From NCBI RefSeq assembly GCF_004570385.1, contig NZ_SPQL01000001.1, positions 124,001-188,000 of the forward strand: DNA of 64,000 nucleotides, written 5' to 3'. The notes under the pieces are model-generated. The model was not told the origin of the DNA, did no database searches, and was given only the letters and a program-made list of their open reading frames with translations. Of this stretch, positions 32,379-41,658 are shown piece after piece. The DNA is from Blastococcus sp. CT_GayMR19. GTDB lineage: Bacteria; Actinomycetota; Actinomycetes; Mycobacteriales; Geodermatophilaceae. Each line of letters opens with the position of its first letter. The first letter of the stretch is position 1. Made by a program: the position numbers and the translations under genes.

Positions 32379-33824
32379 TCAGCCGCCGAACAGGTTCTGC
32401 AGCTGCTGGTTGAAGGTCAGCACCGTCAGGAACCCGAAGAGCAGGAACGACCAGATGAGCGCCGCGACCCGACCGGCACCGGGCCGGATCTCGACCGGCA
32501 GCGTCCGCCGGTTGACCAGGAGGAGCAGCGCCGAGTAGATGAACATCATCAGGCCGCCGGTCACCGCGGCGATGACCAGCAGCACCAGCGGCTGGGTGAG
32601 CCCGGACAGCAGCACCACGCAGCCGATGAGGACCAGACCCCACACCAGCCCGAAGTAGATCTTGCTCTCGTTCGCGTCCTTGACGTACGCCGTCTTCAGG
32701 ACGTCGGCGCCGAGCCGGCTGGTGTAGTCGACGATGCCCAGGGCCGCGGCGAACAGCGAGATCGCGCCGATGACCCAGAAGAACGTGCCGAACCAGCCCC
32801 CCACCTCGTCGTTGAGGGCGTTGCCCTCGGCCTCGAGGAAGGAGATGTCACTGGCCAGGCCCTCCTGGCCGAACACGGTGGCGTACGCCAGCAGCGAGGT
32901 GAACAGGATCGTGATGAAGCTGATGGCCACGAACGTGGTCAGCTGCTCGGTGTTCGCGAACTTCCACCAGCGCCGCCACCGGCTCATGTTCTCGGGCGTC
33001 GGCTCGAACACGAATCCCGTGGACGGCGCCGCCTCCGGGTGCCCCGTCACCGGGCTGACGATCCGCGGCACGTAGGCGCCCATGCCGAAGCGCTTGTCGC
33101 GGATCCAGTTGCTCTGGCAGAGGTTCTGCCCGCCGCCGGCTCCCGCGAAGGCCAGCGCACCCATGAGCAACGCGAATCCGAGCTGCTCGTACGGCAACCC
33201 CGGGTTCGTGACGATCTGGGGTGCGTCCGCCCAGTCCGACGACTCGATCGCGAAGACCGAGGCGACGACGATGAGCAGGAGGACGGCGCCGACCTTGAAC
33301 CACTCGATCTTCTCCAGCGCCTGGTAGACGACCGGCGCCATCGTCAGGATGAGGCCGATGGCCAGCAGCATGCCGATGGCGATCGGCACCACGCTGCCGC
33401 CGACCAGGTAGGTCACCAGGGTCGCCGAGCTCGTGGCCCACCCCGGCCAGATGTTGGCGAAGTAGGCGAGGATCGCGAAGACCAGTCCCCAGTGCCGCCA
33501 GTACCGGCTGAAGCCGGTCAGCGCGGTCTCGCCGGTGGCCAGCGTGTACCGCTCGATCTCCATGTTCAGGAAGTACTGGGTGGCCAGCCCCACGAAGGCC
33601 GCCCAGACGAAGACCAGGCCCACCTGCGAGGCGATGTAGGGGTAGAGGATGAACTCGCCGCTGGCCATCCCGACGCCCGCGGCGATGATCCCGGGGCCGA
33701 TGACGTGCCGGAAGCTCGCCGGGGGTTCCGGCATGTCCCGCACGTCCGGGGCCGCCAGATGCTTGGTCGGGAAGAGGTCCACGACGGACCGGGGTCGTTC
33801 GCCGGGCCTGCGGGTGGTGGTCAT
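32379..33824 (-). CDS. Nramp-related membrane carrier lacking the canonical metal-site motifs
   Basis: 481 residues with about eleven to twelve membrane segments. Overall it follows the Nramp fold: GPGIIAAGVGMASGEFILYP in segment 1 and a segment 6 region ALAFAGAGGGQNLCQSNWIR. The DPGN motif of segment 1 and the MPH motif of segment 6, which bind Mn2+/Fe2+ in true Nramp proteins, are absent. It sits 14 bases before a sugar-acid kinase gene, so an organic acid or other substrate is plausible. A TATACA hexamer at 33871-33866 (minus strand) lies about 40 bases upstream of the ATG. Confidence 0.75.
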   Translation of the reverse strand: MTTTRRPGERPRSVVDLFPTKHLAAPDVRDMPEPPASFRHVIGPGIIAAGVGMASGEFILYPYIASQVGLVFVWAAFVGLATQYFLNMEIERYTLATGETALTGFSRYWRHWGLVFAILAYFANIWPGWATSSATLVTYLVGGSVVPIAIGMLLAIGLILTMAPVVYQALEKIEWFKVGAVLLLIVVASVFAIESSDWADAPQIVTNPGLPYEQLGFALLMGALAFAGAGGGQNLCQSNWIRDKRFGMGAYVPRIVSPVTGHPEAAPSTGFVFEPTPENMSRWRRWWKFANTEQLTTFVAISFITILFTSLLAYATVFGQEGLASDISFLEAEGNALNDEVGGWFGTFFWVIGAISLFAAALGIVDYTSRLGADVLKTAYVKDANESKIYFGLVWGLVLIGCVVLLSGLTQPLVLLVIAAVTGGLMMFIYSALLLLVNRRTLPVEIRPGAGRVAALIWSFLLFGFLTVLTFNQQLQNLFGG

Positions 33825-33903
33825 GTCGGGTCCCTCCGTGCCAGAGAGCCAGGACTTCCAGCCGTTGTATACGCCCGTCGGGCGCGGCCTGCGACCGCAG
33901 GCC

Positions 33904-33948
33904 GGACCGGGGGGTTCCGCTCCGCGCCGGAACGCCCCGGCCCGGTCC
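33904..33948 (-). terminator. imperfect hairpin between lldD-like and carrier genes
   Basis: GGACCGGG at 33904-33911 pairs with 33941-33948, and a second short stem (GGTTCCG with CGGAACgCC, one bulge) continues inward. It lies 26 bases beyond the end of the alpha-hydroxy-acid dehydrogenase gene. It may reduce read-through into the carrier gene, which appears to have its own promoter. Confidence 0.35.
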
Positions 33949-33974
33949 CTGCCCGCCCGCCTGGCGGTTTCCCG

Positions 33975-35246
33975 TCAGGCCGTCGGGTCGAGGGCCGGCG
34001 GACCGAGGCCGACGTGGCGGTCGGCGAGGTCCTCGCTGCGCCGGACGCCGAGGAGCTGCATGCCGCGGCGGTACTCGCCGTCCAGGATCTCGAAGGCACG
34101 CGCGACGCCGTCCTGACCGCCGGCCATGAGCCCGTAGAGATAGGCGCGGGCGATCATCACGGCGTCCGCACCCAGGGCGCGGGCGGCCACGACGTCCAGC
34201 CCGTGCCGGACCCCGCTGTCGAGGAGCACCGTGGCCTGCTGCCCGACGGCCGCCCGGATCGCGGGGAGCACGTCCAGCGTCGCGGGCGTGCGGTCCAGCT
34301 GGCGTCCGCCGTGGTTGGAGACGACGACGCCGTCGGCGCCCCGCTCCATCACCTCGCGCGCGGACGCCGGCGTGGTCACGCCCTTGACCAGGATCGGGCC
34401 GGTCCACCGCCTGCGCAGCCAGTCCACCGACGTGAAGTCCAGGGCCGGGTCGAAGAGCATGGACGCGACCGCTCCCGGGGTCGGGTTGCCCTCGACCTCG
34501 TCGAGAGAGGCGAAGCCGATGCCGGCGGTGGTCAGCTTGTGGACCCACCAGCCCGGGAAGCGCGACATGTTCAGGACCGTCTTGGCCGTCAGCGTCGGCG
34601 GGATGGTGAGGCCGTTGACGACGTCGCGCAGCCGCATGCCGGAGACGGCGGTGTCCACGGTCAGGACGAGGGTCGTGTAGCCCTGCTCCTCGGCCCGCGA
34701 CAGCAGCATCTCGTTCAGCTTCTCGTCTGTCGTGTAGTAGACCTGGAACCAGAGATCGGCGCCGGGTGCGGCCGCGCGCACGTCCTCGATCGACGTGGAG
34801 CCGACCGTCGAGAGCGCGTAGGGCACGCCGACGTGCTCGGCCACGCGGGCCACGGCGGCCTCCCCGTGGTGGTGCATCATCCGCGTGTAGCCCGTCGGCC
34901 CGAAGATCACCGGGACCGGGAGCCGCTTGCCCAGCACCTCGACGCTCGTGTCGGGATCGGCCACGGAGTGCAGGGAGTCCGGGCGGAACACCACGCGCCG
35001 GAACGCGGCGACGTTGCGGGCGGCGGTGATCTCCTCCTCGGCGGCACCGTCGACGTAGTCGAAGACCGACCGGGGCGTCGTCCTCGTGGCCGCCTTCCGC
35101 AGGTCGGCGATGGTGAGCGCGTTGTGCAGGCGCCGTGCGGTCCGGTCGAGATCCGGCTTCCTGAACTGCACGACCTCCCGCAGCTCGGACCATTTCGGGA
35201 CTTGCCGCGCGGTCGAGATGGACGCGAGCGGGATCTTCGCAGCCAT
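33975..35246 (-). CDS. FMN-dependent alpha-hydroxy-acid dehydrogenase (L-lactate dehydrogenase-like)
   Basis: 423 residues, TIM-barrel family of LldD, glycolate oxidase and mandelate dehydrogenase. Seen are SVFDYVDGAAEEEITAARN (N-terminal), VIFGPTGYTRMMHHHGE, the FMN segment ILVKGVTTPASAREVMERGA and the catalytic-base motif VVVSNHGGRQLDRTPATLD, plus VLLDSGVRHGLDVVAARALG for phosphate binding. It oxidises an L-2-hydroxy acid to the keto acid. It heads the minus-strand catabolic gene group and would feed keto acids to the same pathway. Confidence 0.9.
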   Translation of the reverse strand: MAAKIPLASISTARQVPKWSELREVVQFRKPDLDRTARRLHNALTIADLRKAATRTTPRSVFDYVDGAAEEEITAARNVAAFRRVVFRPDSLHSVADPDTSVEVLGKRLPVPVIFGPTGYTRMMHHHGEAAVARVAEHVGVPYALSTVGSTSIEDVRAAAPGADLWFQVYYTTDEKLNEMLLSRAEEQGYTTLVLTVDTAVSGMRLRDVVNGLTIPPTLTAKTVLNMSRFPGWWVHKLTTAGIGFASLDEVEGNPTPGAVASMLFDPALDFTSVDWLRRRWTGPILVKGVTTPASAREVMERGADGVVVSNHGGRQLDRTPATLDVLPAIRAAVGQQATVLLDSGVRHGLDVVAARALGADAVMIARAYLYGLMAGGQDGVARAFEILDGEYRRGMQLLGVRRSEDLADRHVGLGPPALDPTA

Positions 35247-35341
35247 GTCGTCCCCTCCCCCGGTTGCAGACGGCTCAGCGTTCGTCGTCGACGTCCGGAA
35301 GAGCGTGGTGGGGGCGCCGCCGGGCGCGCAACCGGACCGTG

Positions 35342-35881
35342 TCAGCCCGGGCCCTCGTCGGCGGGGACGGCGGAGGACTTGATCTCCTTCGTCACCCGCT
35401 CGATGTCCCGGCGCAGCTCACGGCGGCGCACGGCCGCGGCGTGCCGGCGGCGCTCCTCGGTCGTGCGGGGTTCCCAGGGCGGCACCGGCACGGCGCGACC
35501 CTCGGGCCCGAGGGCGACCATCGTGAAGTAGCAGCTGTTGGTGTGCCGGACGACCTGACGCACGAGGTCCTGCGTCGTCACCCGCACCCCGATCTCCATC
35601 GACGTCCGCCCCGTGAGATTGACCGAGGCCTGGAAGGTGACCAGCTCCCCGACGTGGATGGGCTCCCGGAACACGACCTGGTCGACCGACAGCGTGACGG
35701 CGTAGTTCCGCGCGTACCGCGTCGCGCACGTGTAGGCGACCTGGTCGAGCAGCTTCAGCAAGGTGCCCCCGTGCACGTTGCCCGCGAAGTTCGACATGTC
35801 GGGCGTCATCAGGATGGTCATCGACAGGCGGTGGAGATCGTCGATCCGGCTGTCCTCCGCCGACGCGGTGTTCTCAGGCAT
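35342..35881 (-). CDS. acyl-CoA thioesterase, YciA/BACH-type hotdog protein
   Basis: 179 residues. The hotdog thioesterase signature is complete: MTILMTPDMSNFAGNVHGGT, LLKLLDQVAYTCATRYARNY, VDQVVFREPIHVGELVTFQA and VNLTGRTSMEIGVRV. The Asn/Asp pair in the first motif is catalytic in the family. The C-terminal 35 residues are a charged tail. It hydrolyses acyl-CoA esters in the cytoplasm. It is divergent from the single-chain carboxylase gene, which also uses acyl-CoA, with a 238-base gap between them. Confidence 0.85.
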   Translation of the reverse strand: MPENTASAEDSRIDDLHRLSMTILMTPDMSNFAGNVHGGTLLKLLDQVAYTCATRYARNYAVTLSVDQVVFREPIHVGELVTFQASVNLTGRTSMEIGVRVTTQDLVRQVVRHTNSCYFTMVALGPEGRAVPVPPWEPRTTEERRRHAAAVRRRELRRDIERVTKEIKSSAVPADEGPG

Positions 35882-36119
35882 CCGGCAGCACCTTCCCGGG
35901 ATTCATCCGCCCTCGTCGTCGGCATGATGACGGTCCGAGCCTGTCATGAGCGCTGACCCGGCCACGGCAGCCGTCCTGAATTGACCGGGCCACCGTGGTC
36001 GCACGATGCTGACCTCGTCGTCCAGGTCACACGGCCCGGGGAACGACGACAGCCAATGCGCGACCCGGCTGCCCTACGGTCGACCGGGGGCCGGGTTTCA
36101 CGAAAAGGGGGTCGCGCGG

Positions 36120-39100
36120 GTGTTCGAACGCATCGCAGTGGTGAACCGGGGCGAGCCCGCCATGCGCCTGATCCGGGCCGTCCGTGAACTCAACGCGGAG
36201 CACGGCTACGGCATCCGCGTGATCGCGATGCACACGGAGGAGGAGCGCCACGCGACCTTCGTGCGCGCCGCCGACGAGTCCGTCGTCCTGCGGGACACGG
36301 GCAAGGGCATCCCCTATCTCGACCACGACGAGCTCGGCCGCGCCCTCGAGGAGTGCCGCGCGGACGCGGCCTGGGTCGGCTGGGGCTTCGTCGCGGAGGA
36401 CCCCGCGTTCGCGGAGCTCTGCGCCTCGCTCGGCGTGACGTTCATCGGCCCGCCGCCCGAGGCCATGCGCCTGCTCGGCGCCAAGATCGAGGCGAAGGTG
36501 CTCGCCGAGCAGACCGGCGTGCCGGTCGCGGCCTGGAGCGGCGGGCCGGTCGAGACCGTCGAGGACGGGCTCCGGCACGCGGCCACCATCGGGTACCCGC
36601 TGATCATCAAGTCCCGGAGCGGCGGCGGCGGGCGGGGCATCCGCATCGTCCGGTCCGAGGACGAGCTGGCGGACGCGCTCGAGCGCACCCAGGTCGAGGC
36701 GCTCCGCACCTTCGGGGACGCGACCATCTTCATGGAGCGGCTGGTCGAGGGCGGACGGCACATCGAGGTGCAGGTCATCGCCGACCAGCACGGCAACGTG
36801 TGGGCCCCGGGCGTGCGGGACTGCTCGGTCCAGCGGCGGAACCAGAAGGTGATCGAGGAGTCCAGCTCCCCGGCCCTGAGCCCCGAGCAGGACGCCTCCC
36901 TGCGCGAGTCCGCCAAGGCGCTGGTGAAGGCGGCCGGCTACGTCAACGCGGGCACCGTCGAGTTCCTCTACCAGCCGCAGGAGAAGCTGTTCACCTTCCT
37001 GGAGGTGAACACCCGCCTGCAGGTCGAGCACCCGGTCACCGAGGTGACGACGGGCCTGGACATCGTCAAGCTGCAGATCCACGTGGCCGCCGGCGACCGG
37101 CTCGAGGGCGACGCGCCCGCGGAGTTCGGCCATGCCGTGGAGGCCCGGCTCAACGCCGAGGACGCCGACCAGGAGTTCGCGCCCGCGCCGGGCACGGTTC
37201 AGTTCATGCGCCTGCCCACCGGCCCGGGCGTCCGCGTGGACACCGGCATGACCGTCGGCGACGTCATCCCGCCGGCCTACGACTCGATGGTCGCGAAGGT
37301 CATCGCCTGGGGCCGGGACCGGCCCGAGGCGCTGGCCCGCCTGCGCTGCGCGCTGCGCGAGACCACGGTGGTGCTCCGCGGCGGGACGACGACGAAGTCC
37401 TTCCTGCTCGCGCTGCTGGACCGCCCGGAGGTCGTGGCGGGCACCGCCGACACGGCCTGGCTGGACCGCACCGGGACCGTCGGTGCCGCCGACCCCGGAC
37501 GGCACGCCGCCATCGCACTCGTCCAGGTGGCGATCGACGTCTCCGACGCCGAGGAGGCCTTGGAGCGGACGGCCTTCCTCGCGTCCGCCCGGGGCGGACG
37601 CCCCCGCGCCTCGCACGACGTGGGCCGGGTGGTCGAGCTCGGCTACTGCGGGCAGGCCTACCGGCTGACCGTCGCGAAGGTGGACCCCGGCCGCTACCGG
37701 GTGTCGCTCGACGACCGGTCCGTCGACGTCGCCGTCGACCGGCTCAGCGCGCTGGAGAGCCGGCTCACCATCGGCGACGAGCGCTTCTCGGTCGTCGCAT
37801 CCCACGCGGCCACGTCGCACCTGGTCGAGGTGGAGGGCGTCACCCACCGCGTCACCCGCGACGAGGAGGGCCTGGTGCGCGCGCCGGCGCCCGCCGTCGT
37901 CGTCGCCGTCCGCGCGGGCGTGGGGGACGACGTCGAGGTCGGGCAGACGATCGTCGTCCTCGAGAGCATGAAGATGGAGACGGCGGTGCGGGCGCCGGTG
38001 TCGGGGCGGGTCCGCGAGGTGCTGGCCGTGGTGAACGCCCAGGTCGACGCCGGTGCCGCCCTGATGCGGCTCGAGCCGGCCGGGGACGAGGCCGACACGG
38101 TCGTCGGCGAGCGGGTGGCGCTCCCGGGAGCGGAGGCACGTCCCGCGGGCGCGGACCGCCAGACGGCGCTCGACATGCTGGCGGCGATGCAGGCGCTCAT
38201 CACCGGCTTCGACGTGACCGCCGAGCACGGCCGGCAGCTCGTGTCCGCCTACGGCAGGGCGCGCGGCGAGCTCCCCGCGGACGACGCGGAGCTGCTGCAC
38301 GGTGAGCTGGCGCTGCTCACCACGTTCGCCGACCTGAGCGAGCTGTCCCGCAACCGGCCGACCAGCGCTGAGGAGGAGGCCGACGAGCAGGTCCACAGCC
38401 CGCGCGAGCACTTCCACTCCTACCTGCACTCGCTGGACATCGAGCGCGAGGCCCTGCCCGACAGCTTCCGGGGCCGCCTGAGCAGGGCGCTGCTGCACTA
38501 CGGCGTCGACAGCCTCGAGCCCGGCCCGGCGCTGGAGCAGGCCGTGTTCCGCATCTTCCTGGCCCAGCAGCGGACGGCCGACCAGCTGCCCGTCGTCCTC
38601 GCGCTGATGGACCGGTGGCTGACCGCCGGCGACCTCCCCAGCGGGCCGCTGCGCGACGAGGTGGCCGAGGTCCTCGACCGGCTGATCGTCGCGACCCAGC
38701 TCCGCTATCCATCGGTCGGCGACGTCGCCCGCGCGGTGCGGTTCCAGTACTTCGAGAAGCCCGTCGTGCAGCAGGCCCGTCAGGAAGTCGTCGAGGAGGC
38801 GGAGCGGCTGCTCGCGGAGCTGTCCTCCGGCGGCTCCGCGGGGAGCCCCGAGGACATGGAGCGGGTGCAGGCGCTGGTCGCGAGCCCCGAGCCGCTGATC
38901 CGGATCCTGGCGGAGCGCCTGGGCTCCCCCACCGCCGGCGTGGACCCGATCCTGGAGGTGCTCACCAGGCGCTACTACCGTCGGCGCAGTCTGGAGAACC
39001 TGCGGGCCTTCCTCCTCGACGGGCGCACCTGCGTCACCGGCGACTACGAGCTCAGCGGCGCGCGGCTGCACCTGGTCGCCCTGATGGCGTCGCAGGACAG

Positions 39101-41612
39101 CCTGCCCGCCGCCCTCGCCTCGCTGGCCACGCTCGTGTCCGAGACGGCGGACCCGTCGGACGTGGTCGTCGACCTCTACCTCTCCTGGCCGGACCGGCCC
39201 TCGGACGCCGACGAGCTGGCGGAGCGGCTGCGCCGTGAGCTCTCGGACGTCGAGGTGCTGCGCTCCGGCCGCCGGGTGACGGTCACGATCTGCACCCCGA
39301 GCGGCGACGTCGAGACGCTGACCTTCCGGCCGGCTTCGGACGGTCTCGCCGAGGAGGAGGTCATCCGCGGGATGCACCCGCTGACCGCGCAGCGGCTCGA
39401 CCTCTGGCGGCTGAAGAACTTCAACGGACGGCGGCTGCCCTCGGCCGAGGACACCTACCTCATCCACGTCGTCGCGAAGGAGAACCCGAACGACGAGCGG
39501 CTCATCGCCATGGCGGAGGTGCGCGACGCGACGCCGCTGATCAACGCCGCCGGCGAGGTCGTCGGCTTCCCGACGGTGGAGCGGTTGCTGACCGCGTGCA
39601 TGGACAGCCTGCGGCGGGCGAGGGCATCGTTGGGCGGTGGCCGGCGGCTCGACCACAACCGGATCTTCCTGTACGCCTGGCCGTCCATCGAGCTGCCGCT
39701 GTCGCAGCTGGCGACGTTCGCGCGCGCGATCGCGCCGCTGACGATCGGCGCCGGCCTGGACGAGATCGTGATCCTGGGGCGCCTGCAGGTGGAGCCGGGA
39801 GTGGCGCCACGCGACGTGGCGCTGCGCTTCTCGAACACCCCGGGCACCGGCGTCGGAATGAGGATGACCGACCGGCCGACCGAGCCGATGCGCCCGCTGG
39901 ACGACTACACGCAGAAGGTGCTCCGCTCGCGCGCCCGCGGTCTCGCCTACCCCTACGAACTGGCACCGCTGGTGGCCGGACCCGGCGGCTCGTTCGCGGA
40001 GCACGACCTGGGATCCGACGGCCGGCTCGCGCCGGTCGACCGCCCGCCGGGCACGAACAAGGCGGGCATCGTCGTCGGCGTGGTGACGACGCCGACCCCG
40101 CGCTACCCCGAGGGCATGACGCGGGTGGCGCTGTTCGGCGACCCGACGAAGGCGCTCGGCACCGTCGCCGTGCCCGAGTGCGCGCTCGTCGTCGCGGCCC
40201 TCGACCTGGCGGAGGAGCGCGGCCTGCCGGTGGAGTGGTACGCGCTCTCGTCCGGCGCCAAGATCTCGATGGACAGCGGCACCGAGAACATGGACGCCGT
40301 CGCGAAGGGGCTGCGCCGGATCATCGAGTTCACCCAGGGCGGCGGCGAGATCAACGTCATCGTGGCGGGCATCAACGTGGGCGCGCAGCCGTACTGGAAC
40401 GCCGAGGCCACGATGCTCATGCACACCAAGGGCATCCTGGTGATGACGCCGGACAGCGCGATGGTGCTGACCGGCAAGCACTCGCTGGACTACTCGGGCG
40501 GGGTGTCGGCGGAGGACAACTTCGGCCTCGGCGGCTACGACCGGGTGATGGGGCCGAACGGGCAGGCGCAGTACTGGGCGCCGAACCTGTCGGCGGCCGT
40601 CGCCCTGCTGTACCAGCACTACGACCACGCCTACCTCGCGCCCGGCGAGCGGTGGGCCCGGCCGTCCGAGACCTCCGACCCGCGGGACCGGGACGTGCGG
40701 GCGTTCCCGCACAGCCACCCGTCGAGCGAGTTCACGACGGTGGGCGACGTCTTCTCGTCGACGGCCAACCCCGACCGCAAGAAGCCGTTCGACATCCGGA
40801 CGGTCATGCGGGCGGTCACCGACCAGGACCACGCGGTGCTGGAGCGGTGGGCCGGGATGGCGGACGCCGACACGACGGTCGTGCTCGACGCGCACCTCGG
40901 CGGTCACCCCGTCACGGTGCTGGGCATCGAGTCGCGGCCGATCCAGCGGCGGGGCAGCTTCCCGACGGACGGGCCGGACCAGTGGACGGCGGGCACGCTG
41001 TTCCCGCGCTCGTCGAAGAAGGCCGCCCGCGCGATCAACGCATCCAGCGGGAACCGGCCGCTGGTGGTGCTGGCCAACCTCTCGGGCTTCGACGGGTCGC
41101 CGGAATCGCTGCGCAACACGCAGCTCGAGTTCGGGGCGGAGATCGGCCGGGCGATCGTCAACTTCGACGGCCCGATCGTCTTCTGCGTGATCTCGCGGTA
41201 CCACGGCGGTGCGTTCGTGGTGTTCTCCGGCGTGCTGAACGACAACATGGAGGTGCTCGCGGTCGAGGGCTCGTACGCCTCGGTGCTCGGCGGGGCGCCG
41301 GCGGCCGCGGTGGTGTTCACCGGCGAGGTCGACAAGCGGACCGCCGCGGATCCCCGGGTGAAGGAGCTGGAGGCTGCGCTCACGGCGGCCGACGACGTGG
41401 AGAAGGCGCATCTGCGGGTGGAGCTGGCGGCGCTGCGCAGCTCGGTGCGGTCGGAGAAGCTCGGTGAGGTGGCCGCCCAGTTCGAGGGCATCCACAACAT
41501 CGAGCGGGCCCGGGACGTCGGCTCGGTGCACGCCATCATCCCGGCCGTCGAACTACGCCCCCGCCTGATCGACGCGGTCGAACGAGGCATGGCCCGCGTC
41601 GCCGGCTCGTGA
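36120..41612 (+). CDS. single-chain biotin-dependent acyl-CoA carboxylase (BC-BCCP-CT)
   Basis: 1830 residues from GTG at 36120, with AAAGGGGG upstream. Order: biotin carboxylase (about 1-450; ATP-grasp glycine loop KSRSGGGGRGIRIV near 163, EVNTRLQVEHPVTE), biotin carrier (ESMKM with the biotinyl Lys at 618), a central helical region (about 700-1200), then a carboxyltransferase pair (about 1270-1830: SGAKISMDSGTENMDAVAKG, ILVMTPDSAMVLTGKHSLDY). This is the eukaryote-like single-polypeptide arrangement, in bacteria known from the YCC type studied in Deinococcus. The substrate (acetyl-, propionyl- or another acyl-CoA) cannot be told from motifs. Confidence 0.9.
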   Translation: MFERIAVVNRGEPAMRLIRAVRELNAEHGYGIRVIAMHTEEERHATFVRAADESVVLRDTGKGIPYLDHDELGRALEECRADAAWVGWGFVAEDPAFAELCASLGVTFIGPPPEAMRLLGAKIEAKVLAEQTGVPVAAWSGGPVETVEDGLRHAATIGYPLIIKSRSGGGGRGIRIVRSEDELADALERTQVEALRTFGDATIFMERLVEGGRHIEVQVIADQHGNVWAPGVRDCSVQRRNQKVIEESSSPALSPEQDASLRESAKALVKAAGYVNAGTVEFLYQPQEKLFTFLEVNTRLQVEHPVTEVTTGLDIVKLQIHVAAGDRLEGDAPAEFGHAVEARLNAEDADQEFAPAPGTVQFMRLPTGPGVRVDTGMTVGDVIPPAYDSMVAKVIAWGRDRPEALARLRCALRETTVVLRGGTTTKSFLLALLDRPEVVAGTADTAWLDRTGTVGAADPGRHAAIALVQVAIDVSDAEEALERTAFLASARGGRPRASHDVGRVVELGYCGQAYRLTVAKVDPGRYRVSLDDRSVDVAVDRLSALESRLTIGDERFSVVASHAATSHLVEVEGVTHRVTRDEEGLVRAPAPAVVVAVRAGVGDDVEVGQTIVVLESMKMETAVRAPVSGRVREVLAVVNAQVDAGAALMRLEPAGDEADTVVGERVALPGAEARPAGADRQTALDMLAAMQALITGFDVTAEHGRQLVSAYGRARGELPADDAELLHGELALLTTFADLSELSRNRPTSAEEEADEQVHSPREHFHSYLHSLDIEREALPDSFRGRLSRALLHYGVDSLEPGPALEQAVFRIFLAQQRTADQLPVVLALMDRWLTAGDLPSGPLRDEVAEVLDRLIVATQLRYPSVGDVARAVRFQYFEKPVVQQARQEVVEEAERLLAELSSGGSAGSPEDMERVQALVASPEPLIRILAERLGSPTAGVDPILEVLTRRYYRRRSLENLRAFLLDGRTCVTGDYELSGARLHLVALMASQDSLPAALASLATLVSETADPSDVVVDLYLSWPDRPSDADELAERLRRELSDVEVLRSGRRVTVTICTPSGDVETLTFRPASDGLAEEEVIRGMHPLTAQRLDLWRLKNFNGRRLPSAEDTYLIHVVAKENPNDERLIAMAEVRDATPLINAAGEVVGFPTVERLLTACMDSLRRARASLGGGRRLDHNRIFLYAWPSIELPLSQLATFARAIAPLTIGAGLDEIVILGRLQVEPGVAPRDVALRFSNTPGTGVGMRMTDRPTEPMRPLDDYTQKVLRSRARGLAYPYELAPLVAGPGGSFAEHDLGSDGRLAPVDRPPGTNKAGIVVGVVTTPTPRYPEGMTRVALFGDPTKALGTVAVPECALVVAALDLAEERGLPVEWYALSSGAKISMDSGTENMDAVAKGLRRIIEFTQGGGEINVIVAGINVGAQPYWNAEATMLMHTKGILVMTPDSAMVLTGKHSLDYSGGVSAEDNFGLGGYDRVMGPNGQAQYWAPNLSAAVALLYQHYDHAYLAPGERWARPSETSDPRDRDVRAFPHSHPSSEFTTVGDVFSSTANPDRKKPFDIRTVMRAVTDQDHAVLERWAGMADADTTVVLDAHLGGHPVTVLGIESRPIQRRGSFPTDGPDQWTAGTLFPRSSKKAARAINASSGNRPLVVLANLSGFDGSPESLRNTQLEFGAEIGRAIVNFDGPIVFCVISRYHGGAFVVFSGVLNDNMEVLAVEGSYASVLGGAPAAAVVFTGEVDKRTAADPRVKELEAALTAADDVEKAHLRVELAALRSSVRSEKLGEVAAQFEGIHNIERARDVGSVHAIIPAVELRPRLIDAVERGMARVAGS

Positions 41613-41658
41613 CCCGACGGGCCATTTCGAGCGGCGTGACGACCACGACGGGGGTCCG

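Noticed and set aside
32169-35531. 1120-codon plus-strand open frame across the kinase, carrier and dehydrogenase genes
   Set aside because: It is the shadow of three minus-strand genes with clear catalytic motifs and has only low-complexity Arg/Asp/Val-rich text.
36027-41531. 1834-codon open frame antisense to the carboxylase gene
   Set aside because: In DNA this rich in G+C the frame opposite a real gene rarely meets stops. Its translation is His/Arg/Pro/Gly-rich with no motif, while the plus strand encodes a complete carboxylase.
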